NCBI GenBank assembly: GCA_025093985.1
Contig: JACAAK010000012.1
Coordinates: 1,674,001 to 1,738,000, forward strand
DNA from: Calvatia gigantea
Taxonomy: Eukaryota; Basidiomycota; Agaricomycetes; Agaricales; Lycoperdaceae
DNA: 64,000 nt
Reading direction: 5' to 3'
Under the pieces are notes generated by a model, which saw nothing but the letters and a program-made list of their open reading frames with translations, did not search any database and was not told the DNA's origin. A program made the position numbers and the translations under genes. Below are positions 35,916 to 47,428 of the stretch, in pieces (within the stretch, counting starts at the first letter, position 1; every line of letters begins with the position of its first letter).

Positions 35916-37357
35916 ATGGTCGCCAGTCTCATTGCCATCCTCGACCTCAAGGGAAAGCCTCTCATCCAGCGACCGTACCGCGACGATGTCCATCCGTCTA
36001 TTATTGAAAGATTCTTGCCGCTTGTCTTGGAGATAGAAGAAGAGGGACGACAGGTCACACCGTGTTTCTCGTCCCAAGGGATTAATTTCATGCACATTCG
36101 CCATTCGAATCTCTATCATTCGTCTTTTTTTTTATTTTCCCCTCTGTGTTTGACCTAACAAGTCATCCTACCACAGTCCTCGCACTGTCAAAACACAATA
36201 CAAATATTACGGAGGTCATCGTTTTCCTTCACCGTCTCGTTTCTGTCCTCGTGGAATATTTTAAAGAGCTCGAGGAGGAGAGTGTCCGCGACAACTTTGT
36301 CATCATCTACGAGCTCATGCACGAAATGATGGACTTTGGATATCCACAAACTACAGAGAGCAAGATCCTTCAAGAGTTCGCCCCAATCTCTTGCATCATC
36401 ATTCCGTAACATTAACCTAATGGTATGGGCGCCTTATTCCGAACAGGTACATCACACAAGAATCTCATAAACTCGGGATTCAAGCACGGCCACCTATGGC
36501 AGTTACCAATGTTGTACACTGGCGCCCAGAGTGTATCCGCTATGCGAAAACTGGTGTTTTCCTGGACGTTGTCAAAAGTGTCAATAACGTACGCCCCCTC
36601 CCGTCCTTCAGCTAACACCAATGCTCCCATAGGTAAACTCCAACGGTAACTGTTGTCCGTTCAGAAATTCTCGGGGCTGTCAAAATGAGATGTCACCTCT
36701 CTGGCACGCCCGAACTCCGTCTCGGTCTCAATGACAAAGTCATGCTCGAATCTACTGGTCATACTGCCCGCGGCAAAGCTGTCGAAATGGAAGACGTCAA
36801 ATTCCACCAATGCGTCCGACTTTCTCGTTTCGAAACTGATCGCACGATATCGTTTATTCCTCCTAGTGGGAAATTTGAGTTGATGTCGTATCGGTTGAGT
36901 ACACCTCTGAAATCGCTTATATGGGTCGAAGCGGCAGTGGAGAGCCATAAGGGGAGTAGGGTGGAGTATATGGTGAAGGTCAAGGCGCATTTTAAGAGGA
37001 GGAGTACGGCGAATAATGTCGAAATTTGTGTTCCCGTCCCGGATGACGCGGACAGTCCCAAATTTAGGGCATCGACAGGAACCGTGCAATATGCGCCGGA
37101 TAAATCTGCGTTTGTGTGGAAGATTAAACAACTGGGAGGGTCGAAGGAGTTTCTGATGCGCGCTCATTTTGAGCTTACCGAGAGCGTCAGGTCGGAGACG
37201 GATGTGGAGAAGAGGCCACCGATGACGGTTAAGTTTGAGGATTCCGTATTTTGCGGTGTCGGGAATTCATGTGAGGTATCTGAAGATTGTGGAGAAGAGC
37301 GGGTATAAGGCGCTTCCTTGGGTGAGGTACATCACACAGAATGGTGATGATTATAGG
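35916..37357 (+). CDS. APM1: AP-1 clathrin adaptor complex mu subunit
   Basis: AP-1 mu recognises tyrosine sorting signals on cargo at the trans-Golgi network and endosomes. The start gives LIAILDLKGKPLIQRPYRDD. Later blocks are ELEEESVRDNFVIIYELMHEMMD, GYPQTTESKILQE joined to YITQESHKLG, RPPMAVTNVVHWRPE, DVKFHQCVRLSRFETDRTISF, STANNVEICVPVPDDADSP and KSGYKALPWVRYITQNGDDY. Family similarity is very high from end to end. Problems: the first intron would have to begin AT rather than GT (after CTCTATC, 36112). An extra T at 36651 breaks NGNVVRSEILG, and an extra G near 37239 breaks VKFEIPYF. After DDYR (37357) the frame stays open into repeat sequence up to 37534 instead of stopping. The indels are probably sequence errors. 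Confidence 0.9.
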
Positions 37358-37477
37358 GTGTGCGGAGGCCAATTTTCTATTACCTTCCGTTTCTTATCTT
37401 TTTTTCCACCTAGCCTTGCGGACGGCACTGGAAAAGGGAAGTGCACCCATCGTTCAAATGTAAATTACTACGACCAA

Positions 37478-37625
37478 ATACCACTCTTGCTCTGGGTCTC
37501 CTGGACACTATTCCCTAGCCGCGGGATAATATGAGTATTGGTTGAATTTATGGGTTGAACAGTGTCACCTGGGTCTAGTCATTTTAATCGTGCCAAAACG
37601 ACCTCAAGCGCCCGTGTTACACTTA
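37478..37625 (+). repeat. Inverted repeat pair, left arm
   Basis: This arm matches the reverse complement of 43275-43420. Long runs agree, for example GAGTATTGGTTGAATTTATG and ATTTTAATCGTGCCAAAA. The arm begins about 120 bp after the conserved end of AP-1 mu. Confidence 0.85.
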
Positions 37626-38041
37626 AACTGCCAGATTTCTTCCCAGTCGCAACTGATAAGTAGCGTCAATCGGAACGCTGGTGACACGATCCGTTACGCT
37701 CTCGGCCGTTACCTCAGCAAAATCCACAGGACGCCAGCAATCCCAAAGGCCTTCCGGAGTCTCGAATCCTACTGTAGTCTGAAAGGATTGGTCGATTAGA
37801 AACTGGGGACGGTGGGGGGTGCTTGCCGCGGTTCAATAACAGTACGGGTAGCGCGATAACAGCCGTCACACCCTCAATCCAGTCTTGTTCAATGTAGTTA
37901 CACCATTACGACAGGAGAAGGGGACAAAGAGTGCCGGAAGTTAGAGACGTCGGAACAGGCCAGCTGTCGAACATATCCCCTCATTTTCGAGTTCACGGTA
38001 AGGGAAGAAGTTTTTTAATTTTTAAATTTTCAAATGTTGTA
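37626..38041. other. Spacer after the left inverted-repeat arm
   Basis: This 0.4 kb leads to the F-box gene 3' end. One short plus-strand frame crosses it but has no motif. Confidence 0.35.
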
Positions 38042-39280
38042 TCAAAGTCGAAATGTTGGAAGTCGGGACACCCTCTGAGGTCTTGAGAGTTTGGTCATCC
38101 CACCATCCAACAGCTCTATATACCGAGCCATGTGGTTGTGGCTCCTTGGAGGACGTGGGAGTGGCTCTGTAAACCGATTCACGTATTTATTTCCGAAGTG
38201 TTGCAACTTTTCAAAGCAAGGAGCTGATGATGTGTTTTGTATATGACTCTGGAGTTCGACCACCGCGGTTATACTGGTGAAGAACTTGATTTGAAAGGTT
38301 GGAGTAAGGGTGAAAGAAGGCATAGTCTTGAAGACTTCCAAGAACATATCAAGGTGACACCAGGAGTACGGTTGTAATCATGAGGTACTTCAGGCCTCCG
38401 AAGTACTTCGGGGGGACGAAGGAGGTCCCGCCAATACTCCGACGTACTCCTGAAATCGAGACTAAGGACCTCAAGCTGCGGGCAATTAAGTTTCAGGAAT
38501 AAAAGGGAAAAGTTTGTGCAAGAGGATATGTAAAGAGCACGGAGGTTTGGAAGATTCGTTGAAAGAGGAGCCGGGAAAAAGGGCCTTTTTGGAGCTGTGG
38601 TATTTGTCATAGTTTTTGATTTTCAATGTGACAATGGATGAACAGCGAGATGCCACAAGGAATACACTCTTCCATGGTTGGAAACACGCGAATTCCAAGT
38701 GCAGTAATTCGTCCCAAAGAAAGGAGTCTACGTAGTTTCTGCCCGGGACAATCTCCGATATGAGATCTCGTAACGCATAGACTGATTCGGGCATTGACAT
38801 CAATCGGACTTGCTTGTAATCATTGGGTGCTCGTAATCGAAGTCTTTTTAAGTGCGGCGCACTCGTAGACTTCACTGGTAACAAGACACGGGAGAGGTTT
38901 GGTCCTAGAGGGGTTCCAAGTGACCTCCAACGGTGTAAGTGGGGAAGGAGGATGTCATACGCGTGCTCCAAGTAAGTAGCCTTATGATTTGGAGGAGGCA
39001 TTTCTGAATATGATGCAAACCAGATCATAATGTCCAGGGGCAGATTGCGAGATCGTTCAAGGTAGAGGCGGATGAGCGGGATGTCTGGATAATTATTGTC
39101 GACGTGGACATAGATTTGGCGCCACAAATGGGCATTAGAGATCGCAATATTTCTCCAGTGACTGCAAATGGAGCATGTCGTAGCTTGTTTATTGTAGATG
39201 GGGGACTGTGTACCATCCCAGCCGATGTAAAAGCTAATGATCGTTTCCAAGATCTCGTCAGGTAATGCATTCATGCCCAT
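38042..39280 (-). pseudogene. F-box protein gene, frame-broken
   Basis: The frame from 39280 gives MGMNALPDEILETIISFYI, a textbook F-box start. It is followed by CSICSHWRNIAISNAHLWRQI, the second F-box half, and by leucine-rich segments (SAPHLKRLRLRAPND, LLHLEFACFQPW, SSIVTLKIKNY). Near 38610 the frame must drop one base to continue as TNLPNLRALYISSCTNFSLL and NCPQLEVLSLDF. A further break lies near 38350 before MPSFTLTPTFQIKFF. F-box proteins of this type usually have 400-550 residues, so the combined pieces are about full length. The first break fits the single-extra-base pattern seen in other genes; the second might be an unrecognised intron. Confidence 0.6.
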
Positions 39281-39571
39281 GGTGCTAAATTAATGAAGTA
39301 TATTATTCGAAGAATAGTCTCAGTCTTGAAGGTTAGTACATTAGGCCTTTTCATGGCTGGATTTCTGCACAAAACGGTTGTAAGAAGTGAAGTGCAACAC
39401 TCTTGTTCCTGGTATTTCTGGTATTTAAATGACAGAGTGTTTCGCACACCACAGCCCACTTTCATCATATGGCACGTGATGAGCCAACGCAGCACTTTCT
39501 TGATATTCTGTCAAGGCGCCAAGTCTCCTAATCCTCCTCCACAAAATCACGGTTCAGCCTTGTCCAAACCA

Positions 39572-42280
39572 ATGACGGGGATATCTGCCCTTCCGCTGGC
39601 ACAGGAAGAGGGTAGTCAAACCCACCAAAAGTTCCGAGGTGTTGCAAAGATCCTTGGTCCCCAATGGTCACATCTACCGACAATAACCATAGGGTTACTG
39701 GGGGTACAGATCTTCTGGAGTGTTGAAATGTCCTATGGTGCGTAATACGTTTAATGTTAGGCTCATATTGCTGCTGACTCTGAGATTGCCAGCCTCCCCG
39801 TATCTCCTCTCCCTGGGCCTTATCCAAATCAAAAATGGCAGTCGTGTTTGTTGCTGGACCTGTCTCTGGATTGGTGATGCAGCCTCTAATAGGTCAGTCT
39901 GTATCTCGAAAACGTTGTGATATATTGCTGGAACAAGTCCTTCAGGTGTTCTTGCGGACAACTGCACGTCAAGGTTCGGCAGACGAAGACCATACATGAT
40001 GATTGGCACCCTCATTTGTGCATTTGCTATGATATTACTCGGCTTTACGAGGTGGTTTGCGTCAATATTCACGGGGTGGGATAATGATTCTGTGCGTTGC
40101 GCGTTTTGGTTGTCCGTGCAGTTGGCTAACTGAAACACCAGAATGACTTGCTGACAATTTGGCTCGCCGTATTTGCTATATATTTTATTGATTTTTCTAT
40201 TAATGCAGGTATGCTGGTGACAGACCAGTCTCGTATGCAATGCTAATCATGGGATCCTAGTAATGGCCGTAGACCGAGCTCTGCTCGTTGACACCCTACC
40301 TTCACCTTCTCAACCACAAGGCAATGCCTGGGCTGCCCGCATGATGTCAATTGGGGCAATTGTCGGTTTCTTCGTGTGCGTTCGGGATTTCTGGGGGAAT
40401 TTTTGTGGTACACTGACTTTTTTGCTCAGCGGAAACGTGAACCTACCAAAAATTCTCCCGTTCCTCGGAAAAACACAACTCCAAGTTCTTTCCGCAGTTG
40501 CATCCTTCTTACTTCTTGGCACTCATCTTATAATGGCAATCATGGTCAAAGAGAGGGTCTTACTCGCGAGCACAGATGCTGTTGGGTACGTGAGCGGTAA
40601 ACTAACATCAAAGTCGCCTGACGGAGTTGTTACAGAAAGGCGAACAAGAAGTCGTTCAAACAAGAGTTGAAGGACATTTGGACCAGTATCCTAACGCTAC
40701 CTCGTACCATCAAACAAATTGTGCGTTCATCCGTCTCTGCACAACAAACACTTTCCACGTCCTAACAGTGAATCACCCCCTAGTGTATCATCCAATTCTT
40801 GTCAGTCCCTCACCTTCACACCCGTCAAAAACCAGATTAACAACAATAAATTTTGCAGTGCCTGGCTCGGATGGTTCCCGGTCCTCTTCTATACCACGAT
40901 CTATGTCGGCGATCTCTACAAACGGGCGTCCCCAGTTCCACTCACAGTCGAAGCCCAAACTTGCCCTCGATGCCGAAGCCACGCGACTAGGCTCCCGAGC
41001 GCTCTTTTGGTCTTCAGTCGTTTCTCTCATCGGAAACATTGTTTTACCCGCTTTCGTTACTGAAGCTGCTGCCGCTGCGGCAGCGGCGAATGAACAACAG
41101 AAACCGTATTTAAGGTATGGGTATGGTGGGAAGGGTGGCGGTTTGTGGAAGAGGTTGATAAAAGTTGTGAGGGTACCAGTGTGGATGAGGATACATTTAG
41201 GCGAATTTGTGGGCGTTGAGTCATCTGATTTTTGCGGGGTGTATGTTTGCAACTTTGTAAGTCTGCTTTGTGCTCATGCGCATGGAGAAGATTTGTTGAT
41301 GTGTTCTCTCCTAGTATCACTACCACAGTGACCGGTGCATCGGTCATGATCATGGTTACTGGGTTTGCGTGGGCTGTGACGCAATGGGCGCCTTTTTCTT
41401 TGGTGAGCGTCCTCCACACCTGTCGACCTTATTCATTCTAGTTCTGATTTAATTTGACTCTTCGTAGCTTGCGACAGCGATCCTTACAGAACCTTCTGGA
41501 GATGATGATACCGCTATTCGGTTATTAGATACTCGGACACCGCGACGAGTGAACAGCAGTGACCTGGACGCTGAGGAAGGCGCGGATGAGAGAAATATGT
41601 TCTTACCCGGCGAGGCTTCTGATAGCGATGACGATCATGAAGACGATACTCCAGCACTAGAGGGGAGGAAGGAAGAGCGCAGAAGAATACTAAGCAACTC
41701 GAACGCTCAAATAAGTAGGGTGGATATAAGCAACGGGGACGGGTACCATGTAGTCGATGGAAGGGAGAATGGGAATGGGAGAGCGGTCGTAAGAGAGGCT
41801 CCGGGTGGTGGTAGTGGTGGTGGGTTAAGTGCGAAAGCGGGCATTATCCTGGTGAGTGACTTGGGCGTCTCCTTCCGTTAATGTGATGTAGGGTTTACTT
41901 ATGACGGGTTACACTAGGGTATCCATAACATTTCCATCGTCATTCCCCAATTCCTCGTAACAGGCATTTCCTCCCTCGTCTTTGCGATCTTTGATCCACA
42001 AAACACAGGCGTCCCACGCCACCATGGGGCACCCGTCCACGCACCTATTGTGAATGGTACGGATGTGAAGTTGTTGGTGACAAATACCACGGAACCACTC
42101 GCGAGAGTTGCGAGGGGTGTCGTGCTGAAGTGGCTAGAGGCACGACAAGATGGAGACGGGAGCGCCGCTGTGTATGAGGGATCGAATTCTGTTGTTTACA
42201 TTTTCAGATTTGGAGGAATTGCTGCGACGGTTGCTGCCATACTGAGTTGGAGATTGGCAAGGGACTTGAGACATAGATAG
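39572..42280 (+). CDS. Sucrose-transporter-like MFS/GPH family protein (SUT1-like)
   Basis: Fungal SUT-type carriers are proton-coupled sucrose or maltose importers. The start at 39572 (MTGISALPLAQEEG) gives a short cytosolic lead; 39479 is an alternative. Blocks include TITIGLLGVQIFWSVEMSY, SPYLLSLGL, VAGPVSGLVMQPLIG, the signature RFGRRRPYMMIGTL, AIYFIDFSINAVMAVDRALL, GNAWAARMMSIGAIVGFFVG and FLAWLGWFPVLFYTTIYVGD. A long central loop with an Ala-rich run follows. Then come TGASVMIMVTGFAWAVTQWA, an acidic, serine-rich loop (DSDDDHEDD) and a last membrane segment. Roughly ten introns restore frame. An extra A in the AAAAA run at 39831-39835 breaks the second block and looks like a consensus error. 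The plant-like SUT signature is convincing; the substrate is inferred. Confidence 0.88.
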
Positions 42281-42876
42281 ACCGTTTTCTTCGTTTGTTC
42301 CCATGTTGATGTTTTTGCGTTGTGGCAAGATAGTGCGCTCGTGTTGTATTTTCTGTTTATACGCATATTATCTTGCACGACTCCCAGCGATCCCAGTTTC
42401 ATGGAAAACTTTGAAACTCTCCTTCGGAGTTGTAAACAGCCGCGCTGGGAACCATCTCAAAGATGCACAGGTGGGAAGTAGGTACGTAGGTCCAAGGAAA
42501 CCTCTTACCGAACAGCTGTTTACCTGAAGTTTTCGTGGGTGCGCCTCACGAACTGCGAACCCAACAATAGCAGGATTGTCTTTAAACTTGGGAAGTGCTT
42601 CTGCAAGCCTGTCTTGGTTTACTCGAATGCTTTTCCGAGAATTCTGGGTGAGGACACGATACTGAATTGCGTGTCGGTACTTTGCAACACCATCACTATC
42701 AAAGTGACAACTGCGCTAGTTGACCGAAAAATCTTCTGTGGCGTAAAAAAAAAAAAAATGGAAGGATTGTGTCTCTGGAAGCATCAACTCTCGCCACTTT
42801 AGAAACCAGTGACATCTACACTTGAGTCCAACCCCTCGCAGTCGCTCCTTAATCTCCCCGATAATCTGCTGGAAAA
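42281..42876. other. Gene-free stretch after the SUT-like gene
   Basis: This is the 3' flank of the transporter, with a 13-A run near 42747. Short frames only, without motif. Confidence 0.4.
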
Positions 42877-43274
42877 TCAGATTTTGTTGTGGGAGTAAAA
42901 GCTTGAGTGCCGTATGCTATTACTTCCAGGGACACGCCCCATCGATAGCCGTACGGCATTCAAGACGCTCTCCCATTTCAGTTGTGCTGCAGGGGAAGAG
43001 ATACTTATCCTGCGAATGGGGGGACCAAGGGCCTGCAGTATCCCCGCCAACGCTCGCCTTAATAATCCCGAGATTGATATGTGAAATCCACGACGGAATC
43101 CATAGCAGAGAAGAATGGTCTCCAAGTCACATCCTCCGATTCTAGCGAAAGAAGCGAAAATGTTCCCAAACCAATTTCCTGAGGTTAAGAAATCGGAAAT
43201 GTGTGAAGAAGAACGCCTCCCAGATCTCGAATGGATAGCTGAGATTGATGTCGAAAACTTCTAGATGGCGCATT
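42877..43274 (-). pseudogene. C-terminal remnant of an F-box paralog
   Basis: The minus strand reads VFDINLSYPFEIWEAFFFTH, nearly the same as VFDINLSHPFGSWEVFFFTH near the end of the intact F-box gene at 48.5 kb. It continues FRFLNLRKLVWEHFRFF and then, past stops, SLLWIPSWISHINLGIIKAS. No F-box half is present, so this is a 3' fragment. It abuts the right arm of the inverted repeat. Confidence 0.65.
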
Positions 43275-43420
43275 GAAGTGCAACACGGGCGCTTGAGGTC
43301 ATTTTGGCACGATTAAAATGACGAGATCCAGGTAACACACGCAACCCATAAATTCAACCAATACTCGTGTATACAGGAGGCTAAGTGATATGCTCAGGAG
43401 ACCCAAAGCAAGAGTGGTAT
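43275..43420 (-). repeat. Inverted repeat pair, right arm
   Basis: The reverse complement matches 37478-37625 over about 147 bp with scattered substitutions and small gaps. The two arms bracket the F-box gene, the SUT-like gene and an F-box remnant, with 5.65 kb between them. Confidence 0.85.
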
Positions 43421-44332
43421 GCCACCTCGAGAAAAGGGGTGATAAACCAGGCCCAAAACGAATGAGAAGCCAAAGGCAGGCCGACGGACGAACCGAAGGA
43501 TGCCAAGTGGCTGTGCCCAAACACCAAGAGGGAGACAGAGGGTGGGTCGGAAAAAAGAGCGGTATGAGCGAGGGGACGAGCGAAATCTTGAAGATAACGA
43601 TAGAAAGCATTGAAAGACGAGGGTTAAGCAGATAAAGCAATGTTTGTGCTTGTATAGAACTAAGGTCCCAATCAAAGCGTGCTTGACAACGTATCCTTCA
43701 TGTGGAATACAGTAAGTATTAGAATTCCACATCTGGGAAACAATTTCGGCTCAACTTTCCCGATGCCGGAGGTGCTGTTGAACCTATCACGGCCCAGTTC
43801 CACAACTTTCTTCCCGCTTTCCCCAGTCTTCCTCACGTCCAAATTACGATCTAAACCCATTCTAAACCTATTTCACCTTCTCTTCCAATCCCGCTGGGGT
43901 TATATCTATCCTATCTTGTCGGGATGCAATGGCCAAGTGTTTCTATTTCTTCTATTTGTGATGCATCCCCTCTCCTGCTTGGGTCTCAATCATTGCCTCC
44001 GTTACCTTCAATTTTTCCATCTGGCTCGGAAAACCTGCCCTTCTTCGACTATCAATAGAATCTCATCAAGTAGGGCTCCACATATTGGTGCCTTTCACTC
44101 ACACGGGGCTTTAGCTTTAACTCCCATCAAGAAGCTTTATACGGATCCCAAAACACCAATCAGTGCCACGACTACAACCTATTGGGAAGTCGCCTAAGTT
44201 CACACGAACGATAATATCTGCTACAGTTATGTGGACATATTTTCTTATATATTCGAGGAGGAATGGAACGCCACCGCGGCACTTGGGTTCTTGTCCCCTC
44301 GTTTACACGGCGCCCTTACGAACACCAGGAAT
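43421..44332. other. Gene-free stretch before the sugar-transporter gene
   Basis: This 0.9 kb is pyrimidine-rich near 43750-44100 and probably contains the transporter promoter and 5' leader. A plus-strand frame at 43679-44197 lacks motifs. Confidence 0.4.
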
Positions 44333-47110
44333 ATGGCGATCGATACAGAGAAAATCGATGAGAAAGCGTCCTCGACTCATGAGACCGAACCAGAGAACAA
44401 CCCAGCACTCAAACCAGATCGAAAGTCGGGACATGCTGCTCCGTTGAATGGGGCCAAGATCATGGAAGTCATGAATGCGGAGTATGCTTTGGCATTGTCG
44501 ACAGGCCCGCAGCTCAAGGCCTTCGAGTTGGCATTCTATTCAATTGTTTGGGATCCTGTTGGTCGCGTTCATGGGAAGTTTGTCGAGTGGGTTTGACGGT
44601 TCTGGTGAGTTCCGCCAAGTATCCTTACTATCTTGCGCTCATGCTGACCTCTATGTAGTCATGAGCGCAGTCAACGGCATGAAGTTGGTTTCCCGATTTT
44701 AGTACTCAGTGGCCTTTAATTGACTGGCTTAACTGTGCAGGCAGTATTTGGATTACTTCGGTATTGACGGCGAGGATGCCGGTGGAGGTGTGGGAACCAC
44801 TACAGCGATTATCTTCGGAATTGTGCGATTTCTCATCTACTTCCTGGTTACAATACCACTGAAGCTAGCACTGTCCGTAGTACTCAATTGGTGTGCACCC
44901 ACCTCAAAGCAGAAAAGGAGTTAATATTAATTGGGCTATCAGGTATCATTGCCGCTGTACTTATCGCAGGTCCTATAACGGACAAGTTTGGCCGTCGAGG
45001 AGGAATGGTGGGTCTACTCTATCTTAGTACGTTATCCAAAGGTGAAGCTCATTGTTTTGCAGTCCCTGGGAGGGCTTATCGTCATAATCGGTGCGTTCAA
45101 AACTCGTTCACTCGTGTTTGTCGACAATTAATTGTTTTCTCCCAGGAGCAATTGTTATCACTGCGGCTAAGAATGTGACGTATCTTCTAGCTGGGCGATT
45201 TGTGCTCGGTTTCGGTATTGCAATTTCGACGACGGCCTCTCCGGCCTATGTGGCTGAAATGTCGCCTCCTCAGGTAAGCCCCCTTGAACATATTTGGCAT
45301 ACCAACGTATTGATCCGGTGATTGACACCAGTGGAGAGGACGGCTGACCGGAATGTGAGCGCTTATGTTTTTAAATAATTATACGCGGTTCCTCAAATTT
45401 GAGCAGGTTCAACAGTGCGTCTCATGGTCAAAGAGTGCATTTTATGATTTTGACAAGCTCCCACCAGCTTTCTACTATTCTGGATCAATTCTTTGCAGTA
45501 TGTCGTGAAGTCTATTCTTTGAATTCGCCTTGGTTACCGGTTAGGCGGTATTGCCGTTGCATCTGGTCGGCGTCAGTCGACACTGGCCTGGAGGCTGCCT
45601 CTTGCTATTCAGATTATCCCAGCTGCCATTCTCTTCCTTGGGGCGCCTTTCCTTCCCGAAGTAAGCTCAGCACTACTATCATCCTTCAAACAAGCCAGAC
45701 TTGACAATCCCTTGGCCTTAGTCTCCTCGTTGGCTTATTTCTGTGGGTAGGAATGAAGAGGCCAAAAAGATTTTGGCCAAGTATCATGGAGACGGTGATG
45801 AGAATGCGGCTTTAGTCAAGTTGGAATGGAAGGAGTACCAGGAAACTGTTAGGTTGGATGCTTCTGATAAACGATGGTGAGTGAGTCTGCCCTGTGTCTT
45901 TCGCGCACAGTCTGAGGGATGGTAGGTATGACTACTCTGAGCTTTTCAACACACCAAACCGGAGGTATAGATCATTTATGGTCTTGCTGATGTCGTTCTT
46001 TGGGGTATGTAACCTCCAAACGTAGAAGAGACAGGAATGGTTGACTCTTTGTAGCAATGGTCAGGAAACGGCTTGGGGTAGGTTAAGACTATCTTGGAGA
46101 TTAATCATACTAATTATAATCATTCTCAGGTACTTCCTTACCATCCTTTTTAAGGCTGCTGGAGCAAAAACTCAAAATCAACTGCTCACACTGAACTTTG
46201 CGAATACAATCGTATCAGCTACCGGTGCGGTAATTGGAACATTTTTAACAGACAGAGGTAAGCCCGACTACTACCGCCCACTTACATATTGAGGCTGATT
46301 AATGCGTGTTTAGTTGGGAGGAGGGTCATCTGGTTTTGGGGCACCTTCGCTTGTGCCGGAGACCTTGCCATTGTCACAGGCCTGACGGCCAAATGGGGCT
46401 CAGATGGCGCTAATCCTGCAGGCGCCAACGCCGCCATAGCCTTCATTTGTACGTCCATCCCTTATCGCCAAACACCAAAATAAACCTTCGCCGTATCCAG
46501 TCCTTTTCGGATTTGTATTCAGTCTTGCCTATACACCCCTGCAAGCAGTTTACCCGACCGAAGTTCTGGAATACAATACACGGGCCAAAGGAATGGCGAT
46601 GTACGAAACAACCCTCCGCCTGCGTTTACGTTCCGGTATTGATCTGTGGTGCCCAGGAATGCGTTTGCAGGCAGCTGTGCTGGATTTGTTAATGTCTATG
46701 CTGGCCCGATTGCCCTTGGAACCATTAAATGGAAGGTGATGTCGTTCACTTCTTGTTCACCAAATCGTGCTAACTTTTTGTGGAAGTATTATATTGTTTA
46801 CATTGCCTGGGATTTGTTTGAATGTGTGGTGATCTATTTCTTCGTTGTTGAAACCAAAGGGAGGACGCTGTAAGTATCGCTCTTTTTAAGCCTACTGAGC
46901 ATCTGATATTGACACTTTCGGTCCACCCCTAGTGAAGAGTTGGACGAGATCTTCCGGGTAAGGCTGGTCCCCTCGTGCATCCCTAGTGGGCGCTGACAGG
47001 TAATACCTTAGGATCCTAATCCCGTCAAAGCGTCGAAGAGGAAGCAAAGAGTTGCAATTTTGGAAACGGGGTTTCAAGTAATTGATGACACTGGAGCTGG
47101 GGCGGCTTGA
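44333..47110 (+). CDS. MFS sugar transporter (hexose/lactose permease type)
   Basis: These proton symporters import mono- or disaccharides. The start at 44333 (MAIDTEKIDEK) gives a hydrophilic head, then the leader MNAEYALALSTGPQL and LLVAFMGSLSSGFDGS. Signature blocks follow: GPITDKFGRRGGM, AGRFVLGFGIAISTTASPAY, VAEMSPPQWRGRLTGMFNS, FLPESPRWLISVGRNEEAKK, LTDRVGRRVIWFWGTFA, AYTPLQAVYPTEVLEYNTRA and VVETKGRTLEELDEIF. PESPR, GRR and ETKGRTLEE are the standard sugar-porter motifs. About a dozen introns interrupt the gene. One extra base near 44545-44549 shifts the frame before LLVAFMG. The C-terminus is short, and the stop is at 47108-47110. The exact sugar cannot be told from sequence. Confidence 0.9.
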
Positions 47111-47428
47111 CGATAGGCATCTTATTCCTCATGAGGTTTGGGTTACGAACGAATATGATTGTCACGACATCAAATCGGGTGAATTTCTGATGCCCATGCG
47201 ATGAAGCTTAGCCCCATCCATTTGATGTCGAAGTTCATCTAATCCTTGTTGTATGGTGTTAAATGAGTTAAGGGGTTACAAGAGCCGTGCATCACTTAAG
47301 TAGTTGCTTAAATCGGATGAAGGCTTGGATTTGAGCGCTATAAAAACCGCAGCATGATTAATGATTTGCCAACATGCCAACAATGGACTCTTGGCTGTTG
47401 ACGGCAGTTGGCTTGAACTTCTGCATGC
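47111..47428. other. 3' flank of the sugar transporter
   Basis: About 0.3 kb without coding signal leads up to the transposon insertion site. Confidence 0.4.

Noticed and set aside
36661..37167. Minus-strand open frame of 168 codons
   Set aside because: It is antisense to the highly conserved AP-1 mu C-terminal domain.
39695..40240. Minus-strand open frame of 181 codons
   Set aside because: It is antisense to the SUT-like gene, whose exons explain the sequence in detail.
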